Shown here piece after piece: positions 23,069 through 31,028 of a stretch of DNA of 64,000 nt. Location of the stretch: contig NZ_BOMQ01000036.1 of NCBI RefSeq assembly GCF_016862275.1, forward strand, positions 161,301 to 225,300, read 5' to 3'. A program made the position numbers and the translations under genes. Within the stretch, counting starts at the first letter, position 1; each line of letters opens with the position of its first letter. This DNA is from Actinoplanes nipponensis. Its GTDB lineage: Bacteria; Actinomycetota; Actinomycetes; Mycobacteriales; Micromonosporaceae. Under the pieces are notes generated by a model. It did not search any database, was not told the DNA's origin, and saw only the letters and a list, made by a program, of their open reading frames with translations.

Positions 23069-24163
23069 TCAGGCGGAGACCTCGGCGATCGCCGCGGCGA
23101 GGCGGCGGACCCCCTCGTCGATCTGGTCGACCGTGACGGCCGAGAACGCCAGGCGTACGGACGACTTGCCCCCGTCCAGCAGGAAGTCGCTGCCCTTGAC
23201 GATGGCCACACCCTTCTTCATGGCCGCCGGGAACAGCTTGTCCACGTCCACCGAGGAAGGCAGGTCGACCCAGAGGAAGTAGCCGCCGTCCGGCTCGGTG
23301 AAGGTGGCGCCGGGGATGTGCTCCCGCAGCGAGGCGGCCAGGACCCGGGCCCGCTCGGCGAGGGCCGTGCTCACGGTCTGCACCGAGCGCTCGATGTCGC
23401 CGGAGACGCAGAACTGGTGCACGATCGCCTCGGACACCATGCCGGGCGAGATGTAGAGGTTGGTGGCCTTCTTCGCGATGGCGTCGATGAGGGCGGCCGG
23501 GCCGACCAGGTAACCGACGCGGACACCCGGGCACACCGTCTTGGTGAAGCTGGAGGCGTGCACGACCACGTTGTCGGTGTCCATCGACAGCATCGACGGC
23601 AGGGCGTCGCCGCGGAAGCGGATGTCCACGTACGGGTCGTCCTCGAAGATCGTGAAGCCGTACTCGACCGCCAGGCTCAACAGCGCCCGGCGCTTCTCCA
23701 GCGACAGCGTGACACCGGCCGGGTTCTGGTAGTTCGGGATGATGTGCGCGAGCTTCGGGCGCAGGCCCGCCTCGAGCATCCCCTTGAGCTCGGCGACGTC
23801 GATGCCGTCCGGCTCGATCGTCACCTGGTGCACCTTGCCACCCAGGTTCTGCAGGTTCAGCAAGGTGCGGTCGTAGGTCGGCTTCTCCACGATCACGTCG
23901 TCGCCGGCCTTGACCAGGTGGTTGAACAGGAAGGCGTCGGCCTGCAGGGAACCGTTCGTCACGATGACCTGGTCCGCGTCGACCCCGTGCTTGTCGGCGA
24001 TCCACTTGCGCAGCGGGACGTAACCGACGGAGGTGCCGTAGGCGGTCACGCCGGCCGGGTCGGCGTCGAAGGCCCGCGCGGCGGCGGCCTTGAGGCCCGC
24101 CACGTCGACGATGTCCAGGGACGGAGCCCCTCTTGCGAACGAGATCAGCTGCTCAGCGGTCAT
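23069..24163 (-). CDS. PLP-dependent aminotransferase, class I/II (AlaT/2-aminoadipate aminotransferase-like)
   Basis: 364 aa, MTAEQLISFARGAPSLDIVD. Fold type I: VTAYGTSVGYVPLRKWIAD, VTNGSLQADAFLFNHLVKAG, HIIPNYQNPAGVTLSLEKRR, IFEDDPYVDIRF and the PLP lysine in SSFTKTVCPGVRVGYLVG; Arg for the substrate carboxylate is in SVRLAFSAV. Resembles LysN/aromatic or 2-aminoadipate aminotransferases; exact amino donor unknown. It lacks the GntR-like domain of MocR regulators. TAAGCT lies 6 nt before ATG 24163 (leaderless), back to back with the Nudix promoter. Confidence 0.9.
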   Translation of the reverse strand: MTAEQLISFARGAPSLDIVDVAGLKAAAARAFDADPAGVTAYGTSVGYVPLRKWIADKHGVDADQVIVTNGSLQADAFLFNHLVKAGDDVIVEKPTYDRTLLNLQNLGGKVHQVTIEPDGIDVAELKGMLEAGLRPKLAHIIPNYQNPAGVTLSLEKRRALLSLAVEYGFTIFEDDPYVDIRFRGDALPSMLSMDTDNVVVHASSFTKTVCPGVRVGYLVGPAALIDAIAKKATNLYISPGMVSEAIVHQFCVSGDIERSVQTVSTALAERARVLAASLREHIPGATFTEPDGGYFLWVDLPSSVDVDKLFPAAMKKGVAIVKGSDFLLDGGKSSVRLAFSAVTVDQIDEGVRRLAAAIAEVSA

Positions 24164-24201
24164 GCCCCAAGCTTACGAGCAGGCTCTATATCATTTTTCG
24201 C

Positions 24202-24651
24202 GTGTACCCCGACCCGCTGCTCGTCGCCGGAGCTCTCGTCGTGGACGACGACGGCCGCATTTTCTTCCAGCGCCGGTCACCGCAACGCAAGCTTTTCCCG
24301 AACTCCTGGGACATCGTCGGCGGCCACCTCGAACCGGGCGAAACGGTCGACGACGCGCTGCGCCGCGAGGTGCTCGAGGAGACCGGCTGGCGGGTGTCGG
24401 CCGTGCTCGCCCTGGTCGGCGACTACGCCTACACCGGCGACGACGGCCGGGACCGGCACGAAACCGACTTCCTCGTCCGGGTCGACGGCGACCTGGCCCG
24501 GCCCCGCCTGGAGGAGGGCAAGCACACGGAGTTCCGCTGGCTGGGCCCCGACGACCTGGCCGTGCTGGACGAGACCAGGGCCGTCGACGACGGGATGATC
24601 CGGCGGATCGCCGAGGACGGCTTCGCGGTCCTGCACACGCTCGGTATGTGA
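24202..24651 (+). CDS. Nudix hydrolase
   Basis: 149 aa, GTG start: VYPDPLLVAGALVVDDDGR. The complete Nudix box GHLEPGETVDDALRREVLEETGW is present, with metal-binding Glu residues in REVLEE. It hydrolyses nucleoside-diphosphate-X compounds; substrate unknown. TATCAT followed by 7 nt places the transcript start at GTG 24202 (leaderless). Confidence 0.88.
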   Translation: MYPDPLLVAGALVVDDDGRIFFQRRSPQRKLFPNSWDIVGGHLEPGETVDDALRREVLEETGWRVSAVLALVGDYAYTGDDGRDRHETDFLVRVDGDLARPRLEEGKHTEFRWLGPDDLAVLDETRAVDDGMIRRIAEDGFAVLHTLGM

Positions 24652-24703
24652 GTCCACGGCTATCCTCGGCTGGCACGCCCCTCACTTCGGAAGGAACCAC
24701 CCC

Positions 24704-25435
24704 ATGATCGGTCTCGTACTCGCTGCCGGCGCCGGGCGCAGGCTGCGCCCGTACACCGACACGCTGCCGAAGGCGCTGGTGCCCGTGGACGGGGAGACCA
24801 CGATCATGGACATCTCCCTGCGTAACCTCGCGGCGGCCGGGCTGACGGACGTGACGATCGTGGTCGGCTACCGCGCCGAGGCGGTCGAGGAGCGCCAGGC
24901 GGGTTTCGAGCAGAAGTACGGCGTGAAGATCTCCCTGGTGCACAACGACAAGGCCGAGGAGTGGAACAACGCCTACTCGCTGTGGCTGGCGCGGGACCAC
25001 TTCGCCCAGGGCGCCCTGCTCGTCAACGGCGACACCGTGCACCCGATGAGCGTCGAGCAGACCCTGCTGGCCAACCGCGGCCCCGGCATCCTGCTCGCCA
25101 TCGACAATGTGAAGAAGCTGGCTGACGAGGAGATGAAGGCTGTCTTCTCGGCGGATGGCCGGCTGGAGAAGATCACGAAGCTGATGGAGCCCGCCGAGGC
25201 GTCGGGCGAGTACATCGGCGCCACGGTCATCGAGGCCGGTGCGGCCGCCGAGCTGGCCGACGCGCTCCGGACGACCTTCGAGCGCGACCCCAACCTCTAC
25301 TACGAGGACGGCTACCAGGAGTACGCCAACCGCGGCGGCGAGATCCGCGGCGCGGCGATCGGCGACATCCCCTGGGTCGAGGTGGACAACCACGACGACC
25401 TCGCCAAGGCGCGGGACATCGCATGCCGTTACTAG
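24704..25435 (+). CDS. nucleotidyltransferase (phosphocholine/inositol-phosphate cytidylyltransferase-like)
   Basis: 243 aa. NTP transferase fold: LVLAAGAGRRLRPYTDTLPK (nucleotide binding, K in LPKALVPVDG), NAYSLWLARDHFAQGALLVNGDTV (metal-binding Asp in NGD) and EVDNHDDLAKARDI at the end, as in LicC-like cytidylyltransferases that activate phosphocholine, inositol-1-phosphate or glycerol phosphates. The stop overlaps the next start by 13 nt. In context it probably makes the CDP-activated head group for the phosphatidyltransferase two genes on. GGAAGGA precedes ATG 24704. Confidence 0.82.
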   Translation: MIGLVLAAGAGRRLRPYTDTLPKALVPVDGETTIMDISLRNLAAAGLTDVTIVVGYRAEAVEERQAGFEQKYGVKISLVHNDKAEEWNNAYSLWLARDHFAQGALLVNGDTVHPMSVEQTLLANRGPGILLAIDNVKKLADEEMKAVFSADGRLEKITKLMEPAEASGEYIGATVIEAGAAAELADALRTTFERDPNLYYEDGYQEYANRGGEIRGAAIGDIPWVEVDNHDDLAKARDIACRY

Positions 25436-26484
25436 CCCGCAGCGTCCAGACCCCGCTGCACATCGACGTGCGGCGGGGCGCGGTCGCGGACCTCGGCCGC
25501 ATCCTCGCCGACGGCCGGATCTCGGCCGGCGGCGACGTCGCCGTGGTGGTCGGCCCGGGTCAGGGTGAGCGGATCGCCGAGATGATCCGGCCGTCGCTGG
25601 GCTCGGCCGACGTCTACACGACCACCGGCGGCACCCTGGACGCCGCGCTGGAGCTGGCGGCGAAACTGCGCTCCCGGTCGTACGACGCGGTGGTCGGCAT
25701 CGGCGGCGGCAAGACCGTCGACGCGGCCAAGTACGCGGCCAACCGCTGGGGCATGCCGATGGTGTCGGTGGCGACCAGCCTGGCCAACGACGGCATCGCG
25801 TCCCCGGTGGCCAGCCTGATCAACGACGGGGTCAAGGGCTCCTACGGCGTGCACATCCCGTACGCGGTGATCGTCGACCTGGACTTCGTGGAGAACGGCC
25901 CGGACCGGGTCAACCGGGCCGGCATCGGCGACGTGATCAGCAACATCAGCGCGCTGGCCGACTGGGACCTGGGCCGCGAGGTGCGCGGCGAGCCGGTCGA
26001 CGGCCTGGCCGCGTCGCTGTCGCGGGTCGGCGCCGAGGCCATCCTCAACATGCCGGGCGACATGCAGGACGACGTCTTCGTCACGATCCTCGCCGAGGCG
26101 CTGATCTCCAGCGGCCTGGCCATGGCCGTCTGCGGCAGCAGCCGGCCGTGCAGCGGCGGCTGCCACGAGATCATCCACGCCACGGACACGCTGTTCCCGG
26201 GCACGGCCTCGCACGGCGAGCTGGCCGGTCTCGGCGCGCTGTTCTGCACGTTCCTGCGCGGCGACGAGCGGCGCTTCGCGCAGATGTCCGACTGCCTGGT
26301 GCGGCACAGCCTGCCCCGGACGGCGGCCGACGTGGGGCTGACCCGCGAGCAGCTGGCCGAGGTCGTCGACTTCGCGCCGCGGACCCGCCCCGACCGCTAC
26401 ACCATCCTCGAACACCTGGCGATGTCGCCGGACGAGATCCGCAGGAAGCTGGCCGACTATGACGACGCCGTCGCCGCCCGCTGA
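25423..26484 (+). CDS. sn-glycerol-1-phosphate dehydrogenase-like (iron/zinc alcohol dehydrogenase family)
   Basis: 353 aa. Dehydroquinate-synthase/G1PDH fold: nucleotide-binding GIGGGKTVDAAKYAA, PMVSVATSLANDGIASPVASL, DLDFV, and metal ligands in NRAGIGDVISNISALADW (Asp), SGGCHEIIHATD (His) and GTASHGELAGLGALF (His). The family contains archaeal G1P dehydrogenase (EgsA) and bacillar AraM, which reduce dihydroxyacetone phosphate to sn-glycerol-1-phosphate. It overlaps both neighbours, so the three genes form one operon. Substrate inferred from family and context. Confidence 0.82.
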   Translation: MPLLARSVQTPLHIDVRRGAVADLGRILADGRISAGGDVAVVVGPGQGERIAEMIRPSLGSADVYTTTGGTLDAALELAAKLRSRSYDAVVGIGGGKTVDAAKYAANRWGMPMVSVATSLANDGIASPVASLINDGVKGSYGVHIPYAVIVDLDFVENGPDRVNRAGIGDVISNISALADWDLGREVRGEPVDGLAASLSRVGAEAILNMPGDMQDDVFVTILAEALISSGLAMAVCGSSRPCSGGCHEIIHATDTLFPGTASHGELAGLGALFCTFLRGDERRFAQMSDCLVRHSLPRTAADVGLTREQLAEVVDFAPRTRPDRYTILEHLAMSPDEIRRKLADYDDAVAAR

Positions 26485-27196
26485 GCCGACAGTGGACCGC
26501 CCACCCACCGCTGCCGACTACTACGGCGTGAACCGCGGGGGCGGGCTGTTCAGCGAGGCGGTCAGCCAGCGCCTGGGCGCCCGGATCTCGGTCTTCGCCC
26601 ACCGACACCGGCTCGCGCCGACCGTGCTGACCGTGGCCAACCTGGGGCTGAGCTGCCTGGTCTCGTTCGTCGTGGTGGCGGCGGCCGGCCCGGTCGCCGA
26701 CGGCCGGGTGTGGGCCTGGCCGATCGGCCTGCTCGCGCTGCTGGGCTGGCAGTTCGCGTACGCGCTGGACTGCGCCGACGGCCAGCTGGCCCGGGTCACC
26801 GGCCAGACCAGCCCGGCCGGCGGCCGGGTCGACGTGCTGTGCGACGTGGCCGGTCAGATCGCCCTGGTGGCGGCCCTGTCGGCCGTCGCCGAGGCGCAGG
26901 TGCCGGAGACCCCGGCGTGGCTGGTGGCGGCCTTCGCCGGCACCTGGATGGTCAACCTGGTCACCTCGGTGATGCAGACCGGCAGCCAGGCGTCGAGCAT
27001 GGTGACGAGCCGCTCGCTGCCGGTCCGCGTGGTCAAGCTGGTCCGCGACTACGGGGCGGTGATCGCGCTGGCCGGCCTGGTGCTGACCCTGGCGCCACAG
27101 TGGACGATCTTCGTGATCGGCGCGTTCACCCTGGTCAACGGGGCGTTCCTGGCGGCCAGCATCGCCTTCTCGGGTCGCGCCGCGCTGCGGGGCTGA
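26459..27196 (+). CDS. CDP-alcohol phosphatidyltransferase family membrane enzyme
   Basis: 245 aa. Complete CDP-AP motif D-x2-DG-x2-AR...G-x3-D-x3-D: D104, D107, G108, A111, R112, G121, D125 and D129. Five or six membrane helices (for example LTVANLGLSCLVSFVVVAAA and AVIALAGLVLTLAPQWTIFV). It transfers a phosphoalcohol from a CDP-alcohol to an acceptor alcohol or lipid. The start ATG 26459 lies 26 bp inside the dehydrogenase gene. With the two upstream genes it defines a probable pathway to a glycerol-1-phosphate- or inositol-type phosphodiester. Confidence 0.87.
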   Translation: MTTPSPPAEPTVDRPPTAADYYGVNRGGGLFSEAVSQRLGARISVFAHRHRLAPTVLTVANLGLSCLVSFVVVAAAGPVADGRVWAWPIGLLALLGWQFAYALDCADGQLARVTGQTSPAGGRVDVLCDVAGQIALVAALSAVAEAQVPETPAWLVAAFAGTWMVNLVTSVMQTGSQASSMVTSRSLPVRVVKLVRDYGAVIALAGLVLTLAPQWTIFVIGAFTLVNGAFLAASIAFSGRAALRG

Positions 27197-27197
27197 C

Positions 27198-28718
27198 TCA
27201 CACCCGTACCGGGATCGCCGACGAGGTCCCCAGCACCTTGCCGGCGCTGTCCAGCGCATCGACCACGACGTATTCCGGCGTGCCCGGCAGCGTCAGCGTC
27301 GTCTCGAAGCCGGTGCGGTCCGCCTCGGCGGTCTGGGTCAGCGCGCGCGGCTGGCCGCCGGCCCGGGCCCGCCACTTGGCGACCTTCGTGCTGCCGTTCC
27401 AGCTCGTGCTGACGATGACGTTGCCGCCCTCGGCCCGCAGGCCCATGGCCGGCTGGTCCAGCGGCGCGCCGGCCCATTCCGCCTTGTACGCCCGGTACGA
27501 CTGGTTGTCGAGCGGCAGGTGCCCGGCCAGCCGCACGGTCCCGTCCGGGGCGTACTCGGTGAAGTAGGGCTTCTGGCCCCAGCCGATGAACGAGCCGCCG
27601 TCGGCCAGTTCGCGGAAGCTGCCCTGGGTCGGCGCGGAAAGCTTCTCCGGGTGCAGGAACTCGCTGACGAACGAGATCCTCTTCGCCGCCTCGTCGACCT
27701 TGAAGACCAGGCCCCGGGACTGCTCGCGCTGCTTGGTGATGCCGGCGCCGTTGTCGAAGACGCTGTACGACCCGTCGCGCCGGCGCCGGAAGTCGTGCTG
27801 CCAGCTGAACGCCGACCGCTCGTCGACGGCGAAGTCCGACTTCTTGCCGCCGATGCGCCACCGCACGTCGCCGGACTTGCGATCGATCTTGTAAACGGTC
27901 CAGGTGTGCCGGGACGAGGCGAGGATGTGCCCGTCGGCGTCGAGCCCGACCGAGTTGGCGTGGAAGTAGTCGTAGGGCAGGTGCGCGGAATCGCCCTCGG
28001 GCAGCGGCGCGTACGACTCCGCGAGGGTGACGTGGTCCCGGGCCCGCCACTCGAAGACGCGCCGGCCGGTCCTGATGTCGATCTCCTGGATCACCCCGTC
28101 GTGCAGCACGCCGTCGGTGGGCCCGCCGAGCGCCGACAGGTCGTACGGGACCGGGTCGTAGACCCAGAAGAGCGCGGTGTCGTTCGGCGTGATCACGAAG
28201 TCGTGCTGGTCGGCCTGTTCCGAGCCGGCCGCCCGGACCCGGGTGATCTCCCGGTACGAGGTGTCCGCGATGACGAACTCGCCCTGCCCCACGCCCTGCC
28301 CGCCGGTGCCGCCGATGGTCCCCTCCCACCAGGTCAGGACCGGCTGGTTCCGATACTGCTGGACCTTGAAGTCGATGGCCACCGTGGCGGGGTCGGGCAC
28401 CTTGCGGAACCACACCGGCGAGCCCTTGTCGTCCACGATCAGCGGTCCCCACAGGCCGGTGCCGGAGGCGGGCGTCAGGAAGACGTAGCCGGGGGCGGTC
28501 GCGTTGGCCGGCGTCGTGATCGTGACGTCGGGCAGGGTGCGCAGGTCGGGCCGGGACCGGTACTTGGCCGGCCCGGCCTGCGGAGCCGCCGCCGGGACGC
28601 CCGCGTCGTCCTTGCTGTCGGCGATCGCGTAGCCGGCGCCGGCGCCCGCGGCGGTGAGCGCCACGGCGCCGCCGACGCCGAGCAGGAGGTTCCGGCGCGA
28701 GAGTTTGGCATCGGTCAC
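27198..28718 (-). CDS. arylsulfotransferase-family (ASST-like) exported protein
   Basis: 506 aa, GTG start. Twin-arginine signal (SRRNLLLGVGGAVALTAAGA) exports it folded. The rest is a six-bladed beta-propeller of the arylsulfotransferase family: QHDFVITPNDTALFW, YDYFHANSVGLDADGHILAS, RHTWTVYKIDRKSGDVRWRI, GGKKSDFAV, WQHDFRRRRDGSYSVFDNG. His in HDF and HAN motifs matches the catalytic His positions of PAPS-independent arylsulfotransferases, but many members have no tested activity. GGAAAGG lies 7 nt upstream. Convergent with, and 1 bp from, the phosphatidyltransferase gene. Confidence 0.82.
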   Translation of the reverse strand: MTDAKLSRRNLLLGVGGAVALTAAGAGAGYAIADSKDDAGVPAAAPQAGPAKYRSRPDLRTLPDVTITTPANATAPGYVFLTPASGTGLWGPLIVDDKGSPVWFRKVPDPATVAIDFKVQQYRNQPVLTWWEGTIGGTGGQGVGQGEFVIADTSYREITRVRAAGSEQADQHDFVITPNDTALFWVYDPVPYDLSALGGPTDGVLHDGVIQEIDIRTGRRVFEWRARDHVTLAESYAPLPEGDSAHLPYDYFHANSVGLDADGHILASSRHTWTVYKIDRKSGDVRWRIGGKKSDFAVDERSAFSWQHDFRRRRDGSYSVFDNGAGITKQREQSRGLVFKVDEAAKRISFVSEFLHPEKLSAPTQGSFRELADGGSFIGWGQKPYFTEYAPDGTVRLAGHLPLDNQSYRAYKAEWAGAPLDQPAMGLRAEGGNVIVSTSWNGSTKVAKWRARAGGQPRALTQTAEADRTGFETTLTLPGTPEYVVVDALDSAGKVLGTSSAIPVRV

Positions 28719-28747
28719 GGATCAACCTTTCCCGATTCGATGGCGAT

Positions 28748-29938
28748 CTACCTCGGTGCCGGCTCGAAATTCTCTGTGAGCCCGGTGTAGATGTCGATGA
28801 GCCGCCGGGTCACCACATCGGGGTGGAAGGCGCTCAGATAGCGGGCGCGCGCGGCCGGCGCGACCGCCGCGGCGCCGGCCCGGGCGACCGGCAGGGCGGC
28901 GGCCAGCGCCTCCGGGTCGGGCCGGACCGCCCAGCCCGCCGGCGCCGCCGGGCCGCCGATCCCCAGCAGGTACGGGATGCCGCCGACATCGGTGCCGAGC
29001 ACCGGCCGGCCCGCCGCCATCGCCTCCAGGATCACCGTGGGCAGCACGTCGTCCCAGGTCGGCACGGCCACGATCACGGACGCGGCCCGGCGCTCGGACG
29101 CCATGCCGGCCTGGTCCAGGGCGCCCAGGTAGGTCACGTCGGCCCGCTCGGCGGCGGCCCGCTCGGCGAGCGGCCGCAGCTCCCCGTCGCCGGCGATGCG
29201 CAGCGGCCCCAGCTCGCCGTCCGGGTGCCGGCGCCAGGCGTCGAGCAGCAGCGCCAGGCCCTTCTCCGGGGAGAGCCGGGCGGCGTACAGGAATCCGTCG
29301 CCCGGCGGTTCCGGCGCGCCGGGATCGGGCAGGCCGTTCGGCTTGATCACGATGCGCTCGTCCGGAATGCCGTAGTCGCGCAGGTGGTCGGCGATCCGGC
29401 CGGTCAGCGCGATGTAGCGGTCCACCGACCGCCAGGTGGGCCGGTGCACGGCCAGGGTGGTCGCCATCAGGGCGCTCTGCGCCGCCGAGCCCCGGTAGCA
29501 CCTGTGCACGACGGCCGGCCAGCCCAGCGCCTTGCCGCGGCAGTCGTGGCAGTTGTGCCCGTCGCGGAAGTACAGACCCGAGGAGCACACCTGCCGGTAG
29601 TTGTGCACGGTCTGCACGACCGGGACCCCGTGCGCGTGCGCGGTCCGCACGACCGACGGCGACAGCAACGGGTACGGGTTGTGCAGGTGCAGCAGGTCGG
29701 GGCGCTCCCGGCGGAGCAGCTCGGCGAGATCCCGCTGGGCGGCCCGGCCGAGGATCGGCGAGAGCGGCAGGAGGGCCTTCTGCGCGAGCGGGAGCTCCCC
29801 GATCGAGTCGGAGGCCCGCTGGAACGGCAGCACCTCGATCCCGGCCGCCGTGAGCTGCGCGATCTCCGTGTCGACGATGACGTTCTCGCCGGACGGGATG
29901 GCCTCGCGATATCTGTTGTGCGCAACGACGACCTTCAC
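28748..29938 (-). CDS. glycosyltransferase family 4
   Basis: 396 aa from GTG 29938 (MKVVVAHNRYREAIPSGENV). GT-B fold: GGEN-like SGENV, LLHLHNPYPLLSPSVVRTAH, the C-rich HNCHDCRGKALG common in this GT4 branch, IVIKPNGLPDPG, FLYAARLSPEKGLALLLDAW and the EX7E-like PTVILEAMAAGRPVLGTDVGG. Probably adds a sugar to a cell-surface glycan or lipid. The start is leaderless (TAGCGT, 8 nt) and shares its promoter region with the divergent DNA glycosylase. It ends 29 bp before the arylsulfotransferase-like gene in the same direction, possibly one operon. Confidence 0.88.
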   Translation of the reverse strand: MKVVVAHNRYREAIPSGENVIVDTEIAQLTAAGIEVLPFQRASDSIGELPLAQKALLPLSPILGRAAQRDLAELLRRERPDLLHLHNPYPLLSPSVVRTAHAHGVPVVQTVHNYRQVCSSGLYFRDGHNCHDCRGKALGWPAVVHRCYRGSAAQSALMATTLAVHRPTWRSVDRYIALTGRIADHLRDYGIPDERIVIKPNGLPDPGAPEPPGDGFLYAARLSPEKGLALLLDAWRRHPDGELGPLRIAGDGELRPLAERAAAERADVTYLGALDQAGMASERRAASVIVAVPTWDDVLPTVILEAMAAGRPVLGTDVGGIPYLLGIGGPAAPAGWAVRPDPEALAAALPVARAGAAAVAPAARARYLSAFHPDVVTRRLIDIYTGLTENFEPAPR

Positions 29939-29946
29939 GGGTGGAA

Positions 29947-29956
29947 ACGCTACCGT
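29947..29956. promoter_or_regulatory. overlapping divergent -10 elements
   Basis: TACCGT (29951-29956, plus) is 7 nt before GTG 29964; TAGCGT (29952-29947, minus) is 8 nt before GTG 29938. The two hexamers share the TA at 29951-29952, so both leaderless genes cannot be initiated from this site at the same time. Confidence 0.55.
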
Positions 29957-29963
29957 TGAGGGC

Positions 29964-30824
29964 GTGCCGGAGCTTCCCGAGGTCGAGGCGCTCGCCGCGT
30001 ATCTGCGGGAGCGTGCGGTCGGCCGCACAGTGCAGCGCTTCGAGGTCTCGTCGTTCAGCGCGCTGAAGACGTACGACCCGCCCGCCTCCGCCGTCGCCGG
30101 CCTGGTCGTCACCGGCGCCGGCCGGCACGGCAAGTTCCTCGACCTCACCCTGGGCCAGGATCTGCACCTCGTGGTGCACCTGGCCCGCGCGGGCTGGCTG
30201 CACTACCGGGAGTCGTTCAAGTCGCCCGCGCCGCTCAAGCCGGGCAGCGGCCCGATCGCGATCCGGGTACGCCTCGACGACGAGTCCGGCTTCGACCTCA
30301 CCGAGGCCGGCACCCAGAAGTCGCTGGCGGCGTACCTGGTGCGCGACCCGGCCGAGGTGCCCGGCGTGTCGCGGCTCGGGCCCGACGCGCTGGAGGTCGG
30401 CCGCGAGGAGTTCGCCGAGCGGCTGCGCGCCCGCCGCGGCCAGGTCAAGGGGGTGCTGACCGACCAGGAGGTGCTGGCCGGCATCGGCAACGCCTACTCC
30501 GACGAGATCCTGCACGTGGCCAAGATGTCGCCGTTCGCGCTGACCCACAAGCTGACCGACGAGCAGATCACCACCCTGTACGAGGCCATGCGGCAGGTCG
30601 AGACCGACGCCGTGACCCGCTCGGTGGGTCAGAAGGCCGCCGAGCTCAAGGGCGAGAAGCGCGCCGGGATGCGGGTGCACGCGCGGACCGGGCTGCCCTG
30701 CCCGGTGTGCGGCGACACGGTCCGCGAGGTCTCCTTCGCCGACAAGAGCCTGCAGTACTGCCCGACCTGCCAGACCGGCGGAAAGCCGCTCGCCGACCGC
30801 CGCTTGTCCAAGTTGATCCGATAG
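29964..30824 (+). CDS. formamidopyrimidine-DNA glycosylase / endonuclease VIII family
   Basis: 286 aa, GTG start: MPELPEVEALAAYLRERAVG. The catalytic N-terminal Pro2 and Glu3 are intact, Lys57 is in GRHGKFLDL, the helix-two-turn-helix is around AGIGNAYSDEILHVAKMSP, and the C-terminal zinc finger has CPVCGDTVREVSFADKSLQYCPTC in two halves. It removes oxidised bases and nicks DNA. Some actinobacterial Fpg-like proteins are specialised (Nei2 and others); this one could be one of them. Leaderless start. Confidence 0.9.
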   Translation: MPELPEVEALAAYLRERAVGRTVQRFEVSSFSALKTYDPPASAVAGLVVTGAGRHGKFLDLTLGQDLHLVVHLARAGWLHYRESFKSPAPLKPGSGPIAIRVRLDDESGFDLTEAGTQKSLAAYLVRDPAEVPGVSRLGPDALEVGREEFAERLRARRGQVKGVLTDQEVLAGIGNAYSDEILHVAKMSPFALTHKLTDEQITTLYEAMRQVETDAVTRSVGQKAAELKGEKRAGMRVHARTGLPCPVCGDTVREVSFADKSLQYCPTCQTGGKPLADRRLSKLIR

Positions 30825-30898
30825 TCACGCAGAGTGCACAGGTGGCTCCGCGGGGGAAAGCGGGCACAACGTCCCCTTCTGCTGGACCGTTCCATCGG

Positions 30899-30904
30899 TA
30901 TAGT
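30899..30904 (+). promoter_or_regulatory. candidate -10 (TATAGT) of the glycosylphosphotransferase gene
   Basis: TATAGT is nearly a consensus -10 hexamer and lies about 120 nt upstream of GTG 31029, in the 204-bp gap after the glycosylase gene. A matching -35 is not obvious. Confidence 0.4.
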
Positions 30905-31028
30905 GGCCCGGTCCCACGCTTCGTGCGCGGCGCGCAGGGGACCGGCGGCCCGCCGGAGCCCCCAGGGCCGTGGCGGTGCGTAATGTTCTCGGTGTGGGCG
31001 GTACGTGATGCGGGAGGACGTAGGCGAG

